Source: Vallitaleaceae bacterium
GTDB taxonomy: Bacteria > Bacillota > Clostridia > Lachnospirales > Vallitaleaceae
DNA: 6,312 bases
NCBI GenBank assembly: GCA_027858555.1
Contig: JAQICP010000079.1
Coordinates: 1-6,312, forward strand
Reading direction: 5' to 3'
Part shown: positions 1 to 5,053 of the stretch, one piece after another
Layout: each line of letters starts with the position of its first letter
How positions within the stretch are numbered: position 1 is the stretch's first letter
Program-made: the position numbers and the translations under genes
Notes under the pieces: generated by a model
Told to the model about the DNA's origin: nothing
Databases searched by the model: none
The model's input: only the letters and a program-made list of their open reading frames with translations

Positions 1-149
1 GCCTGACTGATTCTGCTAGAAAATACGGTATTAAATATGCAGAAACAGGTCCGGAACTAGAGCTTAATTCTAAAGTTCAGTCACAGTGGAAATACTTCGA
101 GACAAGACAACACCGCAGAAGAAGATCATGGGTAAAAGCTATAGGATAA
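1..149 (+). CDS. C-terminal end of an unrecognised protein (partial)
   Basis: An open frame enters from the left edge (first complete codon at 3) and ends at a TAA at 147-149, giving 48 residues. The other two forward frames stop within the first 11 bases, so this is the only frame that can continue a gene from outside. The tail is strongly basic near its end (RRRRSWVK) and polar before that (YGIKYAETGPELELN). It has no membrane segment and no cysteine. I do not recognise the family from this fragment and assign no function. It runs convergent to the HD-domain gene, with 40 bases between the two stops, and a hairpin at 192-224 could end its transcript. Confidence is moderate because there is only codon structure and no homology to judge by. 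Confidence 0.6.
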   Translation, partial: LTDSARKYGIKYAETGPELELNSKVQSQWKYFETRQHRRRRSWVKAIG

Positions 150-189
150 AAATTCTATGGTAAAACATCTAGTTTAATAAAGCTCTTTT

Positions 190-747
190 CTAAACTGGTT
201 CAAAAACTTGCTGGACCAGTTTTTCAAAGCCTTTATATAGCTCTAGGGCTTTAATTTCCTCGTCTTTTGCTAAAGCTTCTGATAGCTGCCTATAATACCA
301 CGCCTGCTGTATTTTGGGTCTTGCAAATCTTTGCCATACATCTTCTCCACATGTTTGATAATCTTGATATATGGACTCTAAATTGTTATATTTATCCGCA
401 AGTGTTACTAATTTCATCTCATAAGTCTTATTTTTCATGCCATCGATTGTGTGTTGTTTTCTATTTTCCCAAGTGTCGCTTTTATTGGGCTCTGATGCTG
501 ATTCAACAAGTGTTGCAACCGGCTTACCGAAAACCATTTCAATATCAGGACTTGTCACCGCCGTATCTTCTATCAAATCCTGTAACAAGATACTGATTAA
601 CACATCTTCATCATGAATCCCCGATAACATCATAATCATCATAGCCCCAAAAGGATGGACAATATAAGGTATATTAGTTCCTTTTCGATAACTGCCTTCG
701 TGATGAACAGTTGCATAGATTATTGCTTGATTTAGTCTTTCATACAT
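190..747 (-). CDS. HD-domain protein, RelA/SpoT hydrolase-like (small alarmone hydrolase type), HD dyad altered to QD
   Basis: The 185-residue protein has the layout of a stand-alone (p)ppGpp-hydrolase-type HD domain. It has HHEGSYRKG (15-23), PYIVHP with metal-ligand H31, LLQDLIEDT (54-62), NRKQHTIDG (95-103) and LVTLADKYNNL (113-123) with ligand D118. In the family the 54-62 block is normally LLHDxxEDT, so the histidine of the HD dyad is Q56 here (codon at 580-582). D57 and the catalytic ED pair (60-61) are kept. Length is normal for the single-domain family, and there is no synthetase or regulatory domain. The ATG at 747 follows AAGGGGTG (754-761) by 6 bases. If active, the protein would hydrolyse alarmone or related nucleotides in the cytoplasm. 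With the first HD ligand missing it may be weakened, inactive or changed in role. The family call is firm; the activity is uncertain. Confidence 0.88.
   Translation of the reverse strand: MYERLNQAIIYATVHHEGSYRKGTNIPYIVHPFGAMMIMMLSGIHDEDVLISILLQDLIEDTAVTSPDIEMVFGKPVATLVESASEPNKSDTWENRKQHTIDGMKNKTYEMKLVTLADKYNNLESIYQDYQTCGEDVWQRFARPKIQQAWYYRQLSEALAKDEEIKALELYKGFEKLVQQVFEPV
192..224 (+). terminator. Possible intrinsic terminator of the left-edge gene
   Basis: AACTGGTTC (193-201) pairs with GGACCAGTT (213-221) with one T-G pair. The stem is 9-10 bp with an 11-base loop, and a run of five T at 220-224 overlaps the arm. In the + direction this has terminator form and lies 43 bases after the stop at 149. 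It sits inside the 3' end of the convergent HD-domain gene, so its sequence is also coding. In the minus direction only a weak T tract follows. Confidence 0.4.
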
Positions 748-792
748 ACGTTACACCCCTTAATATGTCATTATTGGATAGCTGGTCTATTC

Positions 793-821
793 AGCTTAGC
801 GAATCAGAGCATTAATGTCAA
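793..821 (-). promoter_or_regulatory. Possible promoter of the HD-domain gene
   Basis: On the minus strand a perfect TTGACA (816-821) is followed after 17 bp by TAAGCT (793-798). The -10 matches the consensus at only three positions, so the match rests on the -35. It would give a leader of about 40 bases before the ATG at 747. No better pair is visible in the 169-base divergent spacer. Confidence 0.35.
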
Positions 822-916
822 CAAGTATGCATTATTCACTTTTCTTTATTCTCATTATTTGGTAAACTATAAGAGAGATTAACATACAAAAACAGATGAT
901 ATTGTGGCGGTAGCAG

Positions 917-2403
917 ATGAATCAAGCATACAACCTTAAGCGCGTACATAAGGTCAATTTAATTGCAGTACTAATTATCGTTATATTCTTTATAACCAAA
1001 TCTTTTTTACTAAATGGTACAGCTAATTTTTCAACAATTTTGGTACAAACCGTACCAATCGCTATTGTAGTCATAATTTTATATTTTTACCAATTAAAGA
1101 TTTGGTTAAGGGTCTCTTGTTCGGTTTGCTTCCCACTATAAGCATTCTTAGTCTAATCTACATGGATGGCTTTGGTCTTGATCGTCACTATATTCTGTTT
1201 GTTTCCATTGCAATGGTTGCCCTCTATTTTGAGAGCAAGCTTATTGTCATACATGCCGTGTTTGTTAACATAGCATTCATTGCTCTATTCATACTAAAAT
1301 CCGAAAATATAATTAATCAAGCAGGTGATCTCAATTTATTTATCAGTGTCCTTTTTGTATTAAATGGCGCTTATATATTCCTGTTTTTATTAAACCGTTG
1401 GGGTAAAGCTATCATACAATTAGCTGCTGCAGAAAAAAGCGAGAATATCAGGGTACTAGAAACCCTTAAAAGCACCCTTTCTGAAATTGATAATAATACA
1501 AACATATTAAATTCCAGTATGCTGACCATGAGTGAACAAGCCACTTTAACAAAAGAATCATCCCATCAAGTTGCTATTGCCATGCAAGAGATAGCTGTAG
1601 GTGTTCAAGAACAAGCAGATAGTGTAAGTGATATTAACGCTCGTGTTACTGCTATGTCAGAGGATGTTAATGTCGCTCATAGCATATCCAATCAACTAAC
1701 CGATTCCAATAGTTCAATGATGATCCAAGTAACAACTGGTGAAGAAAAAATCAGCATTATGGGATCACAAATGCACATCATTGATGATGCTATCGATGCT
1801 GCTATTGTTACTGTAAGAGATCTTGAAGAAAGCATGAGCGATATTCAGAATTTTTTAAGCGTCATCACATCCATATCTTCTCAAACCAATTTATTGGCAT
1901 TAAATGCATCGATTGAAAGTGCTCGTGCTGGAGAAGCTGGAAAAGGATTTGCAGTTGTTGCTGATGAAATAAGAAAATTAGCAGAACAAAGTGCCAATTC
2001 AGTTAATGACATCAACAAAATCGTAACCGAAATCGGTATGAAGACCCAAGAAGCTGTTGAAACGGTAAGTCGCGGTAACGTAGCTGTTGATGAAGGTACT
2101 AATATCATTCATACCATTACAACTCAGTATGCTTCTATTAAGGATTCCTTCACCGAGAATAACCTCTCACTTGAACGCGAGATTAAGATGATTAATCAAA
2201 TCAATGATTCCTTTGGCGTTGTCCATGATAGAATTGCTAATATTGCAAGCATATCTGAAGAGCAATCTGCATCAACCGAAGAAATCTTAGCCACAATTGA
2301 GACTCAAGATATCAATATCACCCAACTTAGTACTTCCCTTAAAGATATTGAAAATCTAAGTAACAATTTAGCCAATTTAGTTAAAGCAATCAATACTAAG
2401 TAA
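917..2403 (+). pseudogene. Membrane methyl-accepting chemotaxis protein, interrupted by a frameshift near 1097
   Basis: Two overlapping frames encode one chemoreceptor. The first (917-1141) begins MNQAYNLKRVHKVN and holds two membrane helices; it leaves the family pattern after YFYQLK. The second is open from before 1102 to 2403 and continues as DLVKGLLFGLLP. One extra A in the AAA at 1096-1098 would join them into a 495-residue protein. The N-terminal 170 residues or so form about six membrane helices with no large extracellular sensor domain and no clear HAMP domain. A long signalling coiled coil follows, with the CheA/CheW-contact hairpin tip QTNLLALNASIESARAGEAG and then FAVVADEIRKLAE. 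A start at ATG 917 is supported by a weak GGCGGT site. The 433-residue part from TTG 1102 keeps four helices and the full signalling domain but has no good ribosome site. The break is a real mutation or a sequencing error; I cannot tell which. Confidence 0.85.
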
Positions 2404-2428
2404 ATTAGCCTTATCTAATAGTAACTAT

Positions 2429-2470
2429 AATCCTTTGAAATAAACCATGTGTTTGTTTCAAGGGATTTTT
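2429..2470 (+). terminator. Intrinsic terminator after the chemoreceptor gene
   Basis: A 17-bp stem (2429-2445 with 2451-2467; two G-T pairs) closes a 5-base loop, CATGT, and runs into a T tract at 2466-2470. It starts 25 bases after the TAA at 2403. The T tract follows only in the + direction, so it serves the chemoreceptor transcript. Confidence 0.88.
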
Positions 2471-2630
2471 AATGTATTTTTTATATCATAAATCATGGTA
2501 CGTTAATTGCATAGCCAATAATTCATTATTCATCCTACTAAAGTTCATATGATAAATAGGCTACGCCTCGTCATTCACGAATCGAATGTTAAGTCTAGCA
2601 GGAAACTTTTCTTTATATACATAATATAGT
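2471..2630. other. Intergenic stretch with no gene seen
   Basis: The gap between stop codons at 2403 and 2724 is 320 bases. Both ends hold terminators (2429-2470 and 2631-2666). The part between them has no open frame with a ribosome site and no clear repeat. A short patch at about 2559-2584 (containing GGCTACGCCTCGTC) is richer in G and C than its surroundings and looks out of place, but I cannot assign it to a known element. Confidence 0.5.
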
Positions 2631-2666
2631 AAAAAAGTAGACATGATTTTTTATCATGTCTACTTT
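2631..2666 (-). terminator. Intrinsic terminator of the C_GCAxxG_C_C gene
   Basis: A perfect 14-bp stem (2634-2647 with 2653-2666, arm AAAGTAGACATGAT) has a 5-base loop. On the minus strand it is followed by six T (2636-2631). It lies 57 bases past the stop codon at 2724. In the + direction no T tract follows, so it acts on the minus-strand transcript. Confidence 0.88.
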
Positions 2667-2723
2667 GAGTTTACAACTACAGAAGTATAATCTTCATTAC
2701 TCTTTTATTCGTTATCATTACAT

Positions 2724-3161
2724 TTATTCCACTAACATATCTTCAATAATAAGAACCGCTGTCTCAACTGCTCTAGGGCATACGGTATCAAATAAGCCCT
2801 TCTCAAGTATAATTTTACGTTCATCCTCTTTTGTCAGATCGTACCCTAATATATGCTTACATACAATACTATCTTGATTATCTTCAAAACGTTCCATGAA
2901 TTTTTTCGCTAATATGGTCATTTGTTGTTTTGTCTCCAAGTCACCTTCTATATAGTGTCCATACTTTAGGCCAAGTGCCATAAGACCACCCGAAACAGCA
3001 CCACACAATTCACCTTTACATGCCCCACCGCCAAAAGGCGATCCAAGTTTCAAGCTAACTTCCCTACTTATGCCCAGCTCTTTTGCAAATACAGCTATTA
3101 CAGCCTGGCAACAATTATAGTTATGATTAAATATGCTAACCGCTTCTTCCGACTTAGTCAT
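2724..3161 (-). CDS. C_GCAxxG_C_C family cysteine protein
   Basis: The 145-residue protein fits the C_GCAxxG_C_C family (putative redox-active or metal-binding, found mostly in anaerobes). Its motifs come in the expected order: YNCCQAV with C17-C18, the glycine-rich FGGGACKGELCGAVSGGLMA with C48 and C53 (43-62), then C101 in VCKHILGYDL and C128 in TVCPRAV. Length and spacing are typical. It has no signal peptide or membrane helix, so it is probably cytoplasmic. Some relatives carry selenocysteine, but there is no in-frame TGA here. The biochemical role of the family is not firmly established; electron transfer or metal handling is only an inference from the cysteines. The ATG at 3161 is preceded by CAAAGGAG (3166-3173). 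A good promoter lies at 3243-3270 and a terminator at 2631-2666, so it can be transcribed alone, though read-through from the winged-helix gene 120 bases upstream is possible. Confidence 0.9.
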   Translation of the reverse strand: MTKSEEAVSIFNHNYNCCQAVIAVFAKELGISREVSLKLGSPFGGGACKGELCGAVSGGLMALGLKYGHYIEGDLETKQQMTILAKKFMERFEDNQDSIVCKHILGYDLTKEDERKIILEKGLFDTVCPRAVETAVLIIEDMLVE

Positions 3162-3242
3162 ATCTCTCCTTTGTTAACCACTATAAATAAATTGATGATA
3201 TGCATCACATACTATCATAATGTATTTTCCTAAACAATGATT

Positions 3243-3270
3243 ATTATACTATAATCAATTCTATACTCAA
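3243..3270 (-). promoter_or_regulatory. Promoter of the C_GCAxxG_C_C gene
   Basis: On the minus strand, TTGAGT (3265-3270) is followed after 16 bp by a perfect TATAAT (3243-3248). Transcription would start near 3236, giving a leader of about 75 bases. It lies between the two minus-strand genes, so the cysteine protein need not depend on the upstream regulator gene for expression. Confidence 0.5.
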
Positions 3271-3281
3271 AAAACATGAGA

Positions 3282-3866
3282 TTAGTTATCAACTTTTTTG
3301 ATATAGCTAAACAAACTTGTATATTCTGACTTACCTTCACTATTTTTTGAATAGCGTTCAATAATATCAGATATTTCATTTTCTAAATCCACATATTCTT
3401 CCTTTGATAAAAACAAGGTGTCTCCTGAAATATAGCCCCCAAATATGGTATCTGATGATGTATTCTTCTTTCGATATGTGGCTGTCGATACTATTTCAGC
3501 TTTATACTCATCGATAATACTGATAACCATGGATTCTACTTGACTGATATGGTATTCGTAATTATCAGTATTGCTTCCGCTAGCAAAATCAATTTTGAAT
3601 TCACTTGTTACTAATCTATAGTATTTGGCATTTATCCCATTAATGACTTCAATATGATCTAATTCTAATATATCAATAGATAATAATTTCATTACATGAT
3701 AATGTACCTTTGCTGGCACTTCTCCAAGACTATCCGCTACTGCCTTTACTGTCATGGGTACGCCTAGCCGCTTGTAGGGGTTTATGATCTTCATCCTATA
3801 AGGATCAGTGAATATTTTTATTTCTTTGTCGGTTTTTATTAATCGAATCTTATCTTTCATAGTCAA
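3282..3866 (-). CDS. Winged helix-turn-helix regulator, ArsR-like (HTH_20 type)
   Basis: This is a DNA-binding regulator of the ArsR-like winged-helix group. The N-terminal half carries the signature KIFTDPYRMKII (17-28), then MTVKAVADSLGEVPAKVHYH (38-57) as the helix-turn-helix with recognition helix around 51-61. A wing follows, with the strand-like INGINAKYYRL (75-85). The C-terminal 100 residues are mostly helical and charged and probably mediate dimerisation or ligand sensing; I do not recognise them. There is no cysteine, so metal sensing through thiols is unlikely. The longest form starts at TTG 3866 (194 residues); ATG 3860 gives 192. The only nearby ribosome-like site is AGGTAGG, 4 bases before the TTG and 10 before the ATG, so I keep the longer form without being sure. 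A perfect AAGGAGG lies too far upstream to serve either. Its target is unknown; its own promoter and the cysteine-protein gene are candidates. Confidence 0.85.
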   Translation of the reverse strand: MTMKDKIRLIKTDKEIKIFTDPYRMKIINPYKRLGVPMTVKAVADSLGEVPAKVHYHVMKLLSIDILELDHIEVINGINAKYYRLVTSEFKIDFASGSNTDNYEYHISQVESMVISIIDEYKAEIVSTATYRKKNTSSDTIFGGYISGDTLFLSKEEYVDLENEISDIIERYSKNSEGKSEYTSLFSYIKKVDN

Positions 3867-3895
3867 TATTCCTACCTAATAATTACTAGTAGTAG

Positions 3896-3924
3896 CCTCC
3901 TTAGTATGTCATTATTATGTCATT
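3896..3924 (-). repeat. Tandem 11-base repeat and unused Shine-Dalgarno site in the regulator leader
   Basis: On the minus strand AATGACATA occurs twice with an 11-base period (3905-3924) and is followed at once by a perfect AAGGAGG (3896-3902). No ATG, GTG or TTG lies within usable distance; the next start codon is TTG 3866, 29 bases away. The stretch resembles the leader of the HD-domain gene at 756-775 (18 of 20 bases). It may be an operator or the remains of a former gene start. Confidence 0.5.
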
Positions 3925-3936
3925 CTTCTTAAAGTA

Positions 3937-3942
3937 ATTATA
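3937..3942 (-). promoter_or_regulatory. Possible -10 box of the winged-helix gene
   Basis: A perfect TATAAT on the minus strand would place the transcript start near 3930, just upstream of the AATGACATA repeats. No convincing -35 box lies at 16-18 bp, so this is a weak call that would need an activator or a non-standard promoter. Confidence 0.3.
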
Positions 3943-3992
3943 TACCACTTAAGCAAACAATAATAGTCTCAATGGAAACTTTTTCATTACAT

Positions 3993-4019
3993 AAAAAAAC
4001 TGCATAAATGCAGCTTTTT
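3993..4019 (-). terminator. Intrinsic terminator overlapping the stop codon of the 212-residue gene
   Basis: CTGCA (4000-4004) pairs with TGCAG (4009-4013) around a TAAA loop. On the minus-strand RNA the stem extends by a G-U and five A-U pairs (3994-3999 with 4014-4019). The U tract comes from the seven A of the + strand at 3993-3999. The upstream arm shares bases with the TAA at 4018-4020, so there is no 3' untranslated spacer. Confidence 0.75.
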
Positions 4020-4656
4020 ACAGAATGTAGCTATCCCCTATGAATACGCCGGAATAGTAATTGCTGAGATCAATCTGATACATTTCTCTTCCCTCTGACA
4101 AACAACTATTTTTAAAATAAGTTGGATTGCCAACTATATGCTCAAGCCCCATTTCATAACATAATTCGATAAGACTTTTCACTCTTTTAAGATAATAATA
4201 ATCCAACGTTATGGCTTTTGTATTAATTGATGGGTTAATATGCACTAGAATGTTGTCTTTCTTTTTTATTAGCCAGTCAAAATGATTGATAATTTCATGA
4301 GCTATATCAACAGTAGTCGGTTTTAATTCTATGTGTATAATAACTGGTTTATCTTTTAAGGTAAGGTTGATTTTGTTAAATAAGTCAATATAATGATACT
4401 TATTCCTGAACCTGTTTCTTTCATTAGGGAAACTTCTTTTTCTAATCCTCTGCATGGCTCTTGGACCATCATTCTCAACCAAAATACATCTATTCTTAAG
4501 GATCTCAAATTCTTCATCACTCAAGTTAGCGAAATTATTAGCCCTCATATCCATAATAGTAGCTTTGTCAAATGTTACCTCTGTCCCTGAAATCAAATTC
4601 ATTATATATATTTTATCATCAATTTCTTCATATGTATTATATTTGGATAGTTGCAT
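4018..4656 (-). CDS. Protein with an N-terminus like radical-SAM RiPP maturases, lacking the iron-sulfur motif
   Basis: The 212-residue soluble protein is not one I can place firmly. Residues 1-65 (MQLSKYNTYEEIDDKIYIMN, then LISGTEVTF and the ILVEND turn at 58-63) follow the pattern of the N-terminal domain in front of radical-SAM/SPASM peptide maturases. There this region, with a YxxNTLSG-like strand, probably helps bind the precursor peptide. The rest has alternating strand and helix character (KPVIIHIELKPTTVD, NILVHINPSIN) but no CxxxCxxC. It has only three scattered cysteines (57, 166, 185), so it cannot be an active radical-SAM enzyme. It could be a stand-alone recognition protein, a degenerate maturase or something unrelated. 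ATG 4656 follows AAGGAGAT (4661-4668). The gene has its own promoter (4782-4810), a leader with several inverted repeats, and a terminator overlapping its stop. It lies on the same strand as, and downstream of, the small secreted-peptide gene. Confidence 0.75.
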   Translation of the reverse strand: MQLSKYNTYEEIDDKIYIMNLISGTEVTFDKATIMDMRANNFANLSDEEFEILKNRCILVENDGPRAMQRIRKRSFPNERNRFRNKYHYIDLFNKINLTLKDKPVIIHIELKPTTVDIAHEIINHFDWLIKKKDNILVHINPSINTKAITLDYYYLKRVKSLIELCYEMGLEHIVGNPTYFKNSCLSEGREMYQIDLSNYYSGVFIGDSYIL

Positions 4657-4671
4657 AATGATCTCCTTGGT

Positions 4672-4721
4672 AATAGTAACAGTAACTTAGTCAGTCTTAC
4701 AATTAAGTTACTATTACTATT
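4672..4721 (-). repeat. Large inverted repeat (18-bp stem) just upstream of the ribosome site of the 212-residue gene
   Basis: Bases 4672-4689 are the inverse complement of 4704-4721 except at one position, which becomes a G-U pair in the minus-strand RNA. The loop is 14 bases. The stem ends 3 bases before AAGGAGAT (4661-4668). No T tract follows, so it is not a terminator. It could protect the mRNA, control translation, or be a long operator. Confidence 0.75.
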
Positions 4722-4733
4722 TAGTTGTTTCTT

Positions 4734-4749
4734 TGGCCTAATTAAGCCA
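4734..4749. repeat. 16-bp near-palindrome in the leader
   Basis: TGGCCTAATTAAGCCA reads almost the same on both strands (14 of 16 bases symmetric, TGGC/GCCA ends). It lies between two other inverted repeats in the leader of the 212-residue gene and has the size and symmetry of a binding site for a dimeric regulator. Function is inferred only from form. Confidence 0.45.
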
Positions 4750-4755
4750 CATTTC

Positions 4756-4786
4756 ATAGTTAGATAGGCTCCCAAAACCCAACTAT
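4756..4786 (-). repeat. Inverted repeat over the -10 box and start of the 212-residue gene's promoter
   Basis: ATAGTT (4756-4761) is mirrored by AACTAT (4781-4786). In the minus-strand RNA the pairing extends to 10 bp with two G-U pairs and an 11-base loop. One arm covers the TATAGT -10 box (4782-4787) and the other lies just past the expected transcript start, a position typical of an operator that blocks or tunes initiation. Confidence 0.5.
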
Positions 4787-4810
4787 ACTTTAGAATCTCC
4801 TGCCTTACAA
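4782..4810 (-). promoter_or_regulatory. Promoter of the 212-residue gene
   Basis: On the minus strand TTGTAA (4805-4810) is followed after exactly 17 bp by TATAGT (4782-4787; five of six consensus bases). It begins 17 bases past the stop of the small-peptide gene. Transcription from about 4775 would give a leader of near 118 bases that carries the inverted repeats at 4672-4721 and 4734-4749. Confidence 0.55.
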
Positions 4811-4826
4811 AAGTACTGAACTTATA

Positions 4827-4985
4827 TTAGATTAAATCGCTGTGATATGTAACTGACACCATATTATTGCAATCTTGTGTGATTCCTGCATAGACAGAAT
4901 AATCATCCGCTCTATCACAAATGCTAATAACGCCAGGTGTAAATAATAACATGCAAATCGTAATAATTATTAATATTGTTCTCAT
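4827..4985 (-). CDS. Small secreted peptide precursor (52 residues), candidate signalling peptide
   Basis: This 52-codon gene starts at ATG 4985, with GGAGG at 4993-4997 seven bases upstream (an ideal ribosome site), and ends at TAA 4827-4829. The product starts MRT, followed by a hydrophobic run (ILIIITICMLLFTPGVI, 4-20) and a VIS sequence that fits a signal-peptidase site after S21. That would release about 31 residues, starting ICDRADDY, with cysteines at 23 and 39 and a C-terminus SVTYHSDLI. The C23 context does not fit a lipobox. The gene is divergent from an XRE regulator with a TPR-like tail; the distance between start codons is 105 bases. That layout is known for short pheromone precursors of RRNPP regulators, so a signal cut from the C-terminal part is the leading idea. 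A disulfide-bonded secreted peptide or a RiPP precursor are alternatives. That it is a gene is well supported; its function is inferred. Confidence 0.72.
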   Translation of the reverse strand: MRTILIIITICMLLFTPGVISICDRADDYSVYAGITQDCNNMVSVTYHSDLI

Positions 4986-5010
4986 ATCGTGACCTCCATT
5001 AATCAAATTG

Positions 5011-5028
5011 ATAAGTTCTTATACTTAT
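5011..5028. promoter_or_regulatory. Candidate operator: inverted repeat in the divergent promoter
   Basis: ATAAGT (5011-5016) and ACTTAT (5023-5028) form an exact inverted repeat with a 6-base centre. It fills the spacer between the -35 and -10 boxes of the regulator promoter and touches the putative -10 of the opposite peptide gene. A dimeric XRE protein bound here could repress its own gene and affect the peptide gene. Confidence 0.45.
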
Positions 5029-5032
5029 TGTA
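5027..5032 (-). promoter_or_regulatory. Possible -10 box of the small-peptide gene
   Basis: TACAAT on the minus strand matches the consensus at five of six bases and would start the transcript near 5020, about 35 bases before ATG 4985. The -35 region 17 bp upstream is poor, which would suit a promoter that needs an activator. It overlaps the opposing TATAAT of the regulator, so the two promoters could compete. Confidence 0.35.
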
Positions 5033-5053
5033 TAATTAATTACATCACAATTG

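Larger units (their letters stand above)
5008..5036 (+). promoter_or_regulatory. Strong promoter of the XRE regulator gene
   Basis: TTGATA (5008-5013; five of six consensus bases) is followed after exactly 17 bp by a perfect TATAAT (5031-5036). The transcript would start near 5043, leaving a leader of about 48 bases with a GC-rich hairpin before the Shine-Dalgarno site. It is the best promoter match in the window. Confidence 0.72.

Noticed and set aside
267..596. Open + strand frame of 109 codons
   Set aside because: It lies entirely antisense to the HD-domain gene, has no ribosome site, and its residues show no family pattern.
1091..1110. Programmed ribosomal frameshifting in the chemoreceptor gene
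   Set aside because: No X XXY YYZ slippery site and no clear downstream stem; a single base loss explains the break more simply.
1881..2108. Open minus-strand frame of 75 codons
   Set aside because: It is antisense to the most conserved part of the chemoreceptor signalling domain; no ribosome site.
2549..2629. 26-codon + strand frame and GC-richer patch as a mobile-element remnant
   Set aside because: No ribosome site, no terminal repeats or target duplication seen, and no recognisable transposase sequence.
2656..2877. Open + strand frame of 73 codons
   Set aside because: It begins in the arm of a terminator and runs antisense to the cysteine protein; no ribosome site.
2724..3161. Cysteine protein as a selenoprotein
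   Set aside because: The frame has no in-frame TGA; all key positions are encoded as cysteine.
4393..4690. Two open + strand frames antisense to the 212-residue gene
   Set aside because: They are explained as the reverse of a real gene with a good start, ribosome site, promoter and terminator.
4602..4757. 51-codon minus-strand frame from ATG 4757
   Set aside because: It runs through the long hairpin and into the 212-residue gene in another frame; its composition looks like read-through of repeats, and its ribosome site is poor.
4738..4782. 14-codon minus-strand frame from TTG, ending NYEMWLN, considered as a RiPP core
   Set aside because: Its TTG overlaps the -10 box, so it lies upstream of the expected transcript start, and GGAG is 14 bases away.
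4827..4985. Small peptide as a lipoprotein
   Set aside because: The residue before C23 is Ile, which does not fit the lipobox (G, A or S expected).
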